From Halopiger goleimassiliensis (lineage in GTDB: Archaea > Halobacteriota > Halobacteria > Halobacteriales > Natrialbaceae): 64,000 bases of DNA. The notes beneath the pieces are model-generated. The model was not told the origin of the DNA and searched no databases. It worked only from the letters and a program-made list of their open reading frames with translations. Made by a program: the position numbers and the translations under genes. This document shows positions 23,657-31,089 of this stretch, one piece after another. Each line of letters starts with the position of its first letter. Position 1 is the stretch's first letter. The DNA lies in the NCBI RefSeq assembly GCF_000455345.1, contig NZ_HG315690.1, positions 1,315,742 through 1,379,741 of the forward strand. Reading direction: 5' to 3'.

Positions 23657-24559
23657 ATGAAGCTCTCGGTAGTCGTCTCGACGCTGAACGACCGAGAGCA
23701 GTTACTCTCCTCGCTCGACGCCCTCGCCGAGCGAACGCCGTCCTCGACGGAGGTAATCGTCGTCAACGGGCCGTCCTCGGACGGGACCTCCGGCGTCGTC
23801 CGCGAGCGGGACGACGTCGACGTCCTCGTCGAAATCTCCGAACGGAATCCCAACGTCTCGCGCAACGCCGGTCTCGAGGTCGCGAGCGGCGACGCCATCG
23901 CCTTCCTCGCCGGCGAGTACACCGTCTCCCACAGCTGGTACCCCGCCATCGAACGGACGATCACCGGCGAGGGGTCGGTCGCCACCGGGCCGGTGACCGG
24001 TGACCGACGGGTCGACGTCGGCCCCGACGACACCCACCGGGTCGCCGGCCGGAACGTGACGCTGTTCGCCGGCGACAACGTCGCCTTCGACCGCACCGCC
24101 CTCGAGGCGCTGGACGGCTTCGACGAGTACCTCGAGGTCGACGGCGCGCGCGACTGCGCCCACCGGGTCGCCGGCCTGGGGTTCGACGTCGGCTGGGACC
24201 CCGAGATGGCCGTTCGCAGCGAGGTCGGGACCGACGGCGGGCAGACCGACACCGACTGGGGGTCGGTCTACCGCGGCCTCGCGTACCGACTGGCGAAGAA
24301 CTACGGTCCCCGACCGACGGTCGTCGCCCGCACGCTCGGCAGCGCGATCCGCGACGGTGCGGGCGGCCTCCGGCGGATCCTCTCCGGCGACGCCACTCCG
24401 ACGGGGTGGGCCTCGGACGGCTTCGACGTCCTCACGAACCTCACGGGCGGCTTCCGGGACGGCCTCCGCGCCCGGTACAGCGACCGGTCCGCGCGACGGA
24501 ACCCGAACGGTCTCTCGGTCAGACACGACCGCGCCGTACGCAAGTACGATCGGCGCTGA
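23657..24559 (+). CDS. Family 2 glycosyltransferase (GT-A fold)
   Basis: 300 residues from ATG 23657; the upstream 20 codons of the open frame lie before the TTTTTTAC box (23624-23631) and are excluded. N-terminal GT2 pattern MKLSVVVSTLNDREQLLSSL, VNGPSSDGTSGVV, then NPNVSRNAGLEVASGDAIAF and a later DGFDEYLEVDGARDCAHRV acceptor-side block. Typical haloarchaeal GT2, likely acting on lipid- or protein-linked sugars at the cytoplasmic face; donor unknown. C-terminal basic region (SVRHDRAVRKYDRR). Confidence 0.85.
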   Translation: MKLSVVVSTLNDREQLLSSLDALAERTPSSTEVIVVNGPSSDGTSGVVRERDDVDVLVEISERNPNVSRNAGLEVASGDAIAFLAGEYTVSHSWYPAIERTITGEGSVATGPVTGDRRVDVGPDDTHRVAGRNVTLFAGDNVAFDRTALEALDGFDEYLEVDGARDCAHRVAGLGFDVGWDPEMAVRSEVGTDGGQTDTDWGSVYRGLAYRLAKNYGPRPTVVARTLGSAIRDGAGGLRRILSGDATPTGWASDGFDVLTNLTGGFRDGLRARYSDRSARRNPNGLSVRHDRAVRKYDRR

Positions 24560-24594
24560 CAGTCAGCCGCTCGAATGACCACCACTTTAAATAA

Positions 24595-24635
24595 ATATCG
24601 GAAACCGTACTATTGAGAAGGATAAGTAGTTATAG
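24595..24635 (+). promoter_or_regulatory. AT-rich promoter region
   Basis: CTTTAAATAAATA (24595-24607) and TTATAG (24630-24635); the second is 22-27 bp ahead of ATG 24657. The whole 24585-24656 stretch is far richer in A/T than its surroundings. Confidence 0.55.
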
Positions 24636-24656
24636 TTGGAATAAGAGTAAAGCAGC

Positions 24657-24839
24657 ATGGAATCAACGAGAATCCTCGTTGGAATTCTTGGATTGCAGGT
24701 CACCATCGCGGCCGGGATGATTGAACTCATTGAACAGTTCACTTCTGCAGCGGAGGGCTTTTGGATCATTCTCATGCTCGTAGGGATCCTCATAACCGCC
24801 TCCGCGTTCGGCATCGGTCGTGCGTCGACGAGTCAGTAA
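24657..24839 (+). CDS. Small membrane protein (60 aa), atypically AT-rich
   Basis: 60 residues with two transmembrane segments (about 5-24 and 34-54) linked by EQFTSAAEG, and a short SerThr tail. No family recognised with confidence; it resembles small haloarchaeal inner-membrane proteins. Codons such as ATT, GAA and ATA are commoner than in neighbours, and the flanks are AT-rich, which may mean recent acquisition. Convergent with the DUF368 gene. Confidence 0.6.
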   Translation: MESTRILVGILGLQVTIAAGMIELIEQFTSAAEGFWIILMLVGILITASAFGIGRASTSQ

Positions 24840-24875
24840 CTTCCGACGTCACGTCCGATCGATTCCGGATAGCCC

Positions 24876-25838
24876 TTACTCGGGATCGAAGCCGCCGGCG
24901 AGTCGGTCGAGCGCGAACAGCGCGACCGCGCCGACGAGCGCCCACGCGCCGGTCATCGCGAGCACCTCGCCCGTCAGGGCGTGGGCTTCGGCGACGTTGT
25001 GCATCGGTGCGGGGACAGAGCCGGCGATGAGGCCGACGAGAAAGAGCAGCGTCGTCGTGCGGGCGCGCTCGAGCGCGCGTCTGACGAGCTGGGCAATACT
25101 GAAGAGACCGACGAGCCCGCCCGCGGCGAAGAGGACGACGGTCGTCCCGGGGCCGGCCATCGCGGCGGTCGATCCGGCACCCGTCACGAGGTCGCCGACC
25201 GAGCCCAGAAAGGCGCTCAACTGGTCGGAGAGGTAGACGTACTGGCCCAGCAGGATCAGGATGAGCGATCCCGAAATACCGGGGAGGATCATCGCGCTCA
25301 CCGCGAGCGCACCCGAGAGGAAGACCAGCGTCGCGCCGCTGCCGGGCAACTCGAGTACGTTGGCGCTGACCAGCAGGGCGAGCGCGACGCCGGCACCGGC
25401 CGCGACCGCGTGCTCGAGGGCGTCCATCGGCAAACTCCGGAAGAGCACGATCGCCGAGGCCGCGATCAGCCCCGTGAAGAAGCCAAACAGGGCGAGCGGG
25501 TAACTGTCCGCCAGCGTCGAGACCGCGCCGGCGATCAGTGCGACCGCAGTGACCATCCCGACGCCCAGCGGTAACAGGAACTGGAGATCCATCTCGAGCA
25601 AGGCGGCGCGGGCGCGGTCGCGTCGCTGCGGGTCGTACCCCCGGAGGACGGTCGCGATGCGGCGCGGCGTGATGGCGGTAATGGCGGCGATCAGTCGGCT
25701 GTAGACGCCAAGCAGGAGGGCGACGGTCCCGCCGGAGACGCCGGGGAGGGCGTCGGCGGTGCCCATACAGAGCCCGTAGGCGTAGATCCGTAGCGTCTCT
25801 CGTCGCTTTCGTACCTGTCGTCGGAGTGTGTGTCGCAT
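24876..25838 (-). CDS. DUF368 membrane protein
   Basis: 320 residues from MRHTLRRQVRKRRETLRIYA; the upstream Met at 25937 is rejected because that part is not family-like. Signature GLCMGTADALPGVSGGTVALLLG near the N-terminus and a second internal copy LSGALAVSAMILPGISGSLILILLG give the inverted-repeat architecture of DUF368, related to undecaprenyl/polyprenyl-phosphate transport families. About eight hydrophobic segments. In archaea the likely cargo would be a dolichol-phosphate-type lipid carrier, but this is inference. Confidence 0.9.
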   Translation of the reverse strand: MRHTLRRQVRKRRETLRIYAYGLCMGTADALPGVSGGTVALLLGVYSRLIAAITAITPRRIATVLRGYDPQRRDRARAALLEMDLQFLLPLGVGMVTAVALIAGAVSTLADSYPLALFGFFTGLIAASAIVLFRSLPMDALEHAVAAGAGVALALLVSANVLELPGSGATLVFLSGALAVSAMILPGISGSLILILLGQYVYLSDQLSAFLGSVGDLVTGAGSTAAMAGPGTTVVLFAAGGLVGLFSIAQLVRRALERARTTTLLFLVGLIAGSVPAPMHNVAEAHALTGEVLAMTGAWALVGAVALFALDRLAGGFDPE

Positions 25839-26035
25839 GCTCACTGGAGCCCTCGTGCTCGACGTGGCCGGACGACCGCCGTCCGCGTCGTCGACGTACC
25901 TATCGGATGTGCCAGCAGGAGCATAAAAGAACCTCACTCTTGCAGCGCGTACGAGAGGGGCATCTCCCCCACTGCGGTCGAAACACGACGGCGGCGCAAC
26001 AATTTTAGCCGTCGATCACCCAGCCTCGAATACGG

Positions 26036-26323
26036 ATGGACCCGGTAGTCGTGGCCTACTGGCTCCTGCCGATCGTTGCCTTCGTGCTGTTTCTGGGGGC
26101 CTACACGTATTTCGTCTACCGACGGCTCGATCAGCGAGCGACGGAACTGTCGAAGCGCCGCGAGGCGGCCATCGACCGCGAGTCGGGGTCGGTCGTCTGT
26201 CCGGACTGCGGTGCGGAGAACGACCTCGGATACACCTACTGTCGGCGCTGCGTCGGCGAACTCCCCGGCGGAGCGAACCACCGCCGGACGGGTGGCTCTC
26301 CGGCGCGACGCGGCATCGTCTGA
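26036..26323 (+). CDS. Membrane-anchored zinc-ribbon protein
   Basis: 95 residues. One transmembrane segment (about 5-28; YWLLPIVAFVLFLGAYTYFV), a basic linker helix, then a zinc ribbon CPDCGAENDLGYTYCRRC (about 61-78) and a basic tail (NHRRTGGSPARRGIV). Similar proteins are widespread in haloarchaea (a DUF7577-type ribbon is possible). Function unknown. An ATTTTAG box at about 26001-26007 lies 29-35 bp ahead of the ATG. Confidence 0.75.
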   Translation: MDPVVVAYWLLPIVAFVLFLGAYTYFVYRRLDQRATELSKRREAAIDRESGSVVCPDCGAENDLGYTYCRRCVGELPGGANHRRTGGSPARRGIV

Positions 26324-26375
26324 TCGGACCGGACGCGTTCTTCCGACCCCCAGCAGCGATCCCCTCGAGTCCGGG

Positions 26376-27230
26376 TCACCTGACGTTGACGTCCGGCGCG
26401 AGCGCGTCGACGATCCGGCAGGCGTTTTTCGAGAAGACGCGTCGTAGCAGGTCCTCGCTCACGTCGAGCGTGAGGATCTCCATGACGGCCACGTCCGGGT
26501 GGCAAGCCGGCGCGCCGCTGCCGAAGAGGACGCGATCCGGGTGTTCGAGGACCGCCCGCTCGAGGATGTCGCGGTACCGGACGAAACTCGTCTCGACGTA
26601 ACAGTCGTCGTACTCGTCCAGCAGGTCGATCATCTCGTGCATCAGCGACCGGTCGAGCGGGTGGCCGCCGAACTGGGCGACGATCACGGGGAACGAGCGA
26701 TCGAGGAGGGTATCCGCGAGCACGGACGGCGGGGCGTCGTCGCCACCACGGACGATCACTGGGAGGCCGACGTCCTCGAGCGCGTCGAGGACGTCCTCGT
26801 CGGGGTAGTCGTCGACCGTCGGATCGAGGACGAAGCCGTGAAACCGGTCGTCGTAGGCGTACTTCTCGACGTCCTCCGGGGAGGTGTGGTGGTCCTTGCG
26901 ACTGCTGACGGCGTTGTGTAGTCGTCCCGCGGCGTGGCACTCCGGCCGACGGGTGCCGTTGATCCGGGCGAACGCGACGAACGACCGATCGACGCTGTAT
27001 CGCGCGACGCCGTTGTTCCCGGCGAGGTAGCTCCGCGCGGATTGTGAGTGTGCCGGTCGTTCCGTCCGCGACGGCGGGAAGACGATCGACCGCGTGATCC
27101 CGGCGTGGCGCATCTCCCGCTCGAGGCGGTCCGGCGTGCTCGTCGAGCGGGCCCCCATCCCGCGGTCCCCGTCCGGCGCGAGTCGGGCGTAAACGTCGAC
27201 GACCCGAAACCCGTGTTCCAGCTCCAGCAT
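26376..27230 (-). CDS. Amidohydrolase-like TIM-barrel metal hydrolase
   Basis: 284 residues. Starts [20 protein letters not shown] where most homologues have a D-x-H metal motif; here the Asp is present (VDVYARL) but the His is replaced, so metal binding may differ. Later blocks [46 protein letters not shown] and [19 protein letters not shown] fit the amidohydrolase_2/TatD-like haloarchaeal group. Substrate unknown. Divergent from the thermosome gene. Confidence 0.75.
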   Translation of the reverse strand: MLELEHGFRVVDVYARLAPDGDRGMGARSTSTPDRLEREMRHAGITRSIVFPPSRTERPAHSQSARSYLAGNNGVARYSVDRSFVAFARINGTRRPECHAAGRLHNAVSSRKDHHTSPEDVEKYAYDDRFHGFVLDPTVDDYPDEDVLDALEDVGLPVIVRGGDDAPPSVLADTLLDRSFPVIVAQFGGHPLDRSLMHEMIDLLDEYDDCYVETSFVRYRDILERAVLEHPDRVLFGSGAPACHPDVAVMEILTLDVSEDLLRRVFSKNACRIVDALAPDVNVR

Positions 27231-27334
27231 CCACTCAGACCCATACAGGTCGACCCATATTTTGCTACCGGCTTCCGCGTCGGTCGCGGCCGACGGCGGG
27301 AATCGCCTGACGGAGGGACGCCCGGAGGGAAACG

Positions 27335-27343
27335 TTTATATAG
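27335..27343 (+). promoter_or_regulatory. TATA box of the thermosome gene
   Basis: TTTATATAG preceded by GGGAAACG. With a start site 25-28 bp on, the leader is about 12 nt and carries GAGGA (27366-27370) 8 bp ahead of ATG 27378, which decides against the ATG at 27357. Confidence 0.7.
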
Positions 27344-27377
27344 AAGTGCTGACGACATGCTTAGTGAGGATCCAACT

Positions 27378-28955
27378 ATGGCACAACAGCGACGCATGGG
27401 CGGACAGCCTATGTTTATTCTGAGCGAGGACAGCCAGCGAACGCAGGGTCGCGACGCCCAGTCGTCGAACATCATGGCCGGCAAGGCCGTCGCCGAGTCG
27501 GTACGCACGACGCTTGGCCCCCGCGGGATGGACAAGATGCTCGTCGACTCGGGCGGCGACGTCGTCATCACGAACGACGGCGCGACCATTCTCAACGAGA
27601 TGGACATCGAGCACCCCGCGGCCCAGATGATCGTCGAAGTCGCCGAGTCTCAGGAGGAAGAAGTCGGCGACGGCACGACGACGGCCGCGGTGATCGCTGG
27701 CAACCTGCTCGGTGAGGCCGAAGACCTCATCGAGCAGGACGTCCATGCGACGACGATCGTCGAGGGCTACCACGAGGCGGCACAGATCGCTCAGGAAGCC
27801 ATCGACGAGGAGATCCAGGAGGCCGAAGTCGACGACGACGTCCTGAAACAGGTCGCCGAGTCGAGCATGACCGGCAAGGGCACCGGCGGCCTCACCGCCG
27901 AGACGCTGGCCGAGACGGTCGTCGAGGCCGTCCGCCACGTCGAGAGCGACGACGGCGTCGCCCGCGAGAACGTCGCCGTCCACACCCAGATCGGCGCTTC
28001 CTCGAACGCGACCGAACTCGTCCCCGGCATCGTCATCGACGAGGAACCCGCCCACGACGCGATGCCCGACGTGGTCGAGGACGCCTCGGTCGCCATTCTC
28101 GACGTCGAACTCGACCTCCGCACCGGCGAGGTCGACGCCGAGTACGCCATCGACTCCATCGACCAGCTCAACGCCGCCATCGACGCCGAGGAGAGCGAAC
28201 TCCAGGGCTACGCCGACACCATCGTCGACACCGGCGTCGACGTCGTCTTCACGACCGACGACGTCGCCGACCGCGTGGCCAACGCCCTCGCGGGCGAGGA
28301 CGTCCTCGTCTTCGACGACCTGAGCGACTCCGACGCCAAGGAGGTCGCCACTGCGACCGGTGCCAGCCGCGTCGGCGCACTCGAGGACCTCGAGGAAAGC
28401 GACTTCGGCCAGGCCGACCGCATCAGCACCGAGAACTTCGGCGACGACGACCTCGCGTTCGTCGAGGGTGGCGCGGCCGCCGAAGCGGTGACGGTCTTCG
28501 TCCGCGGCGGCACCGAACACGTCGTCGACGAACTCGAGCGCGCGATCGGTGACGCGCTCGACGTCGTCGCGACCGCGCTCGATTCGGGCGAGGTCGTCCC
28601 CGGTGCCGGCGCGACCGAGATCGCCATCGCGGACAAGATCCGCGAGGAAGCCGCCGGCATCGAGGGCCGCAAGCAACTGGCTGTCAACGCCTTCGCCGAC
28701 GCGCTTGACGTCGTTCCGCGCACGCTCGCCGCCAACACCGGCCAGGACCCCATCGACGCGCTCGTGGACCTCCGTGCCGCCCACGACTCCGAGGGTCGCG
28801 CCGGCCTGATCACCAACGGCGAAGCGGTCACTATCGACGATCCCTTCGAGTACGGCGTCCTCGACCCCGCCGACGTCAAGCGCGAGGCTATCGAGAGCGC
28901 CACCGAGGCCGCGACGATGATCGTTCGCATCGACGACGTCATCGCCGCCGAGTAA
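27378..28955 (+). CDS. thsA: Thermosome (group II chaperonin) subunit
   Basis: 525 residues from [18 protein letters not shown]. ATPase motifs [36 protein letters not shown] and [17 protein letters not shown] are complete. The apical domain (about 195-370) and return to the equatorial domain [15 protein letters not shown] are intact. The C-terminus ends [11 protein letters not shown] with no Gly-Gly-Met tail, unlike some haloarchaeal paralogues. Folds cytosolic proteins as a double ring, probably with paralogues elsewhere. Promoter shape (strong TATA, GAAAC upstream) suits a heat-inducible gene, but induction is inferred. Confidence 0.95.
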   Translation: MAQQRRMGGQPMFILSEDSQRTQGRDAQSSNIMAGKAVAESVRTTLGPRGMDKMLVDSGGDVVITNDGATILNEMDIEHPAAQMIVEVAESQEEEVGDGTTTAAVIAGNLLGEAEDLIEQDVHATTIVEGYHEAAQIAQEAIDEEIQEAEVDDDVLKQVAESSMTGKGTGGLTAETLAETVVEAVRHVESDDGVARENVAVHTQIGASSNATELVPGIVIDEEPAHDAMPDVVEDASVAILDVELDLRTGEVDAEYAIDSIDQLNAAIDAEESELQGYADTIVDTGVDVVFTTDDVADRVANALAGEDVLVFDDLSDSDAKEVATATGASRVGALEDLEESDFGQADRISTENFGDDDLAFVEGGAAAEAVTVFVRGGTEHVVDELERAIGDALDVVATALDSGEVVPGAGATEIAIADKIREEAAGIEGRKQLAVNAFADALDVVPRTLAANTGQDPIDALVDLRAAHDSEGRAGLITNGEAVTIDDPFEYGVLDPADVKREAIESATEAATMIVRIDDVIAAE

Positions 28956-28972
28956 CGTCGCTGTCCGCTCCG

Positions 28973-28977
28973 TTTTT
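28973..28977 (+). terminator. T5 tract after the thermosome gene
   Basis: TTTTT 17 bp beyond the stop codon; plausible archaeal U-tract terminator. Confidence 0.45.
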
Positions 28978-29020
28978 CCCTAACCGCCCGACGTCGTCGG
29001 GATCCGTGTATCAATCGGCC

Positions 29021-29041
29021 AACACTGTTAAGTGTTAACAC
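29021..29041. promoter_or_regulatory. Overlapping inverted repeats ahead of the HalOD1 gene
   Basis: AACACT-GTTA-AGTGTT (29021-29036) overlaps the perfect palindrome GTGTTAACAC (29032-29041), ending 19 bp before ATG 29061. Its position over the expected promoter/start-site region suggests an operator. Confidence 0.55.
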
Positions 29042-29060
29042 AGAATATCCTCGAACTGTG

Positions 29061-29417
29061 ATGTCCGGAACCGCGCCAACGGATCGCCTGACGCCGGTCG
29101 ACGACGACGGCGGGCGGACGATCTACTACCACGACCGAGCGGGGACCTACCACGTCTGGTGCGACGAGGCCGACTACGAGCCCGTCAGCCTCGCGCTCCT
29201 GGTCGCCGTCTCGTCGATCCGCGGCGTCGAACCGGAGGAACTCGAGCCGCTATCGGAGCGGATCGATCCGGACGCGTTGAACGCGTTGATCGACCACTGG
29301 CGGGCCGACCGGCCGCATTCGGTCGAGGGCTCGATCTCGTTTTCGTTCGCCGACTGTACGGTCACGATCAGCGCCGACGGCGAGATCGTCATCGATCCCG
29401 AACCGTCGGCCGGCTGA
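29061..29417 (+). CDS. HalOD1 output-domain protein
   Basis: 118 residues. Residues about 35-112 match the haloarchaeal output domain HalOD1: PVSLALLVAVSSIRGVEPEE, LEPLSERIDPDALNALIDHW, GSISFSFADCTVTISADGEI. HalOD1 is found alone or as the output module of haloarchaeal response regulators; its molecular action is not known. It stands alone here behind a palindromic operator-like site and convergent with the SAM hydrolase, whose stop is adjacent. Confidence 0.87.
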   Translation: MSGTAPTDRLTPVDDDGGRTIYYHDRAGTYHVWCDEADYEPVSLALLVAVSSIRGVEPEELEPLSERIDPDALNALIDHWRADRPHSVEGSISFSFADCTVTISADGEIVIDPEPSAG

Positions 29418-30290
29418 TCAGGCCGCCTCGAGCACCACGCGATCCCCGGCCTCGAGGCCGAAGGCTTCGTCGCCGCGGCCCCGGTTGACGTCGAGTTCGA
29501 CGTTGCCGTGGCTGCCGACGGTCGCGAGGCGCTCGCCCGGGTCGACCGCGGCGAAGGTCTCGCCGACCGGCACGATTTCGCCGTCGGCCACAATTTCGTT
29601 GCGACCCTCGAGGAACCGACCCGGCACGTTCGTGATGACGTTGCCGAAGCCGTCGACGACCATGACCTCCCCGACCGCGCAGTCCGGGTCCGACGGTGCG
29701 GGCTCGAGCGTCGGAGCCGGCAGTTCGAGGTCGACGTACTCGTCGACCGGCGAGAGCGTCGACAGGTCCTCGAGTGCGTCCCGATCGGCGTCGTGAACGG
29801 CCGCCGCGGCGGGCGCGAAGACGTCCCGGCCGTGGAACGTATTGCTCGCGGGTCTCCGTCCAGTTTCGGATCGCCCGCTACTATCGCCGTGCTCCCGTCC
29901 GAGACCCGATCGGGGCGTCGTCCCCCTACCCGTCGGTTCGACGGGCTCGAGGCTGGTTTCGTCGATCACGTAGGTCTCACGATCGTCGGCGGGTGCGAAC
30001 CGCCGCGCCGCCGGAAGCAAGACGCCGTTGTCCGGCCCGACGAGGACGTGCTCGCCGGCACGGACGACGATCGCATCTCGATCGGTCCCGACGCCGGGGT
30101 CGACGACCACGAGGTGCGTGGCGGGCGGAAAGTACGGAAGGACCTCCCGCAGCCAGAACGCCGCCGCGCGAACGTCCTGACGCGGGAAATCGTGGGCGAC
30201 GTCGACCAGTCGGGCGTCGGTCCGCTGGCAGAGGACACCCTTCATCGCCGCCGGGTACGGACTGCCGAAATCGCTCGCGATCGTGATCAT
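29418..30290 (-). CDS. SAM hydrolase (S-adenosyl-L-methionine hydroxide adenosyltransferase, DUF62)
   Basis: 290 residues. Begins MITIASDFGSPYPAAMKGVL, then HDFPRQDVRAAAFWLREVLP, HLVVVDPGVGTDRDAIVV and VGPDNGVLLPAARRF, the fluorinase/chlorinase-like N-domain; the C-terminal beta-barrel (about 195-290; VDGFGNVITNVPG) is complete. Archaeal members hydrolyse SAM to adenosine and methionine rather than halogenating. An unusual low-conservation insert of about 35 residues (about 118-152) precedes the conserved FHGRDVFAPAAAA block. Its role may be SAM homeostasis. Confidence 0.88.
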   Translation of the reverse strand: MITIASDFGSPYPAAMKGVLCQRTDARLVDVAHDFPRQDVRAAAFWLREVLPYFPPATHLVVVDPGVGTDRDAIVVRAGEHVLVGPDNGVLLPAARRFAPADDRETYVIDETSLEPVEPTGRGTTPRSGLGREHGDSSGRSETGRRPASNTFHGRDVFAPAAAAVHDADRDALEDLSTLSPVDEYVDLELPAPTLEPAPSDPDCAVGEVMVVDGFGNVITNVPGRFLEGRNEIVADGEIVPVGETFAAVDPGERLATVGSHGNVELDVNRGRGDEAFGLEAGDRVVLEAA

Positions 30291-30376
30291 ACGGGCGCGT
30301 ACGTGCCGGTCGGCAAAAGTCGCCGTGGCTCGCGGTCGCCGGCACTCGAGCGGGCGGCCACAACCAATATCGGCTG

Positions 30377-30895
30377 TTACTCCCCGTTCGAGTCCGAATT
30401 GCTGATCATCTGGATGCGTTCGATGCCGCCGATCTCGTCGACGACCTCGACGACGGCGTCGGGAACCAGCGACTCCCAGTCCTCGCCCTCGATCATCCGC
30501 TGGCGCACCTCCGACCCCTCGAGTACCTCGCGGTTGAACATGGGGGACTGGCGGACCTCGATGCTGGCCTCCCGGAAGAGCTGGATCACGAGGGGGTTGT
30601 TCGAGTAGGCGACGTCGAAGTCGGGACTCATGCTCTGGACGTGGCTCACCCAGACTGAGTTGCGATCGAGGTCCTCGATGGGGACGGCGTAGGTGACGAG
30701 ATCGGTGTCGACGAGCGACTTGGTGATCATCATGATTCGCTCGCCCGCAGTGAAGGGGTTGCGAACGGAGTGGGAGTCGTCGGCGCTCCCGATCCCGAGG
30801 ACGAGTTCGTCGACGTCCTCGGCGATCCGAGCCACCATGTTCCGGTGGCCGTTGTGAAACGGCTGGAACCGACCGATGTAGAACCCCCGGGTCAT
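30377..30895 (-). CDS. nadM: Nicotinamide-nucleotide adenylyltransferase (archaeal NadM)
   Basis: Makes NAD+ from NMN and ATP. 172 residues: MTRGFYIGRFQPFHNGHRNM carries the nucleotidyltransferase H-x-G-H (HNGH), and the C-terminal SxxxxR-type ATP motif is GSEVRQRMI. Length fits archaeal NadM. A minus-strand GTTTAAGCG box (about 30920-30928) lies 25-33 bp ahead of ATG 30895. Complements the partial nadE and nadK in this window. Confidence 0.96.
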   Translation of the reverse strand: MTRGFYIGRFQPFHNGHRNMVARIAEDVDELVLGIGSADDSHSVRNPFTAGERIMMITKSLVDTDLVTYAVPIEDLDRNSVWVSHVQSMSPDFDVAYSNNPLVIQLFREASIEVRQSPMFNREVLEGSEVRQRMIEGEDWESLVPDAVVEVVDEIGGIERIQMISNSDSNGE

Positions 30896-31043
30896 ACCGG
30901 ACGTTGCTCGGCCGCTACGCTTAAACGTGGCGAGTCTTCCCGATCAGCCGCAGCGATCAGCGCGTGTCCGACGAGCCGATCGGCCCCGTTGACGGCCCTG
31001 GGAGCCGGATTCGAGCACTGACACGATCCACCGCATGGAGAAA

Positions 31044-31050
31044 GTATATC
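31044..31050 (+). promoter_or_regulatory. TATA-like box of the lonB operon
   Basis: GTATATC, 40-46 bp ahead of ATG 31090, giving an mRNA leader of roughly 20 nt without a clear SD. Confidence 0.5.
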
Positions 31051-31089
31051 AGTAGCAGTCCCTTCGAATCAGATACCGAACAGAGTTCT

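Noticed and set aside
27357-27377. ATG 27357 as thermosome start
   Set aside because: Lies before the transcript start predicted from the TATA box at 27335-27343; GAGGA before ATG 27378 supports the later start.
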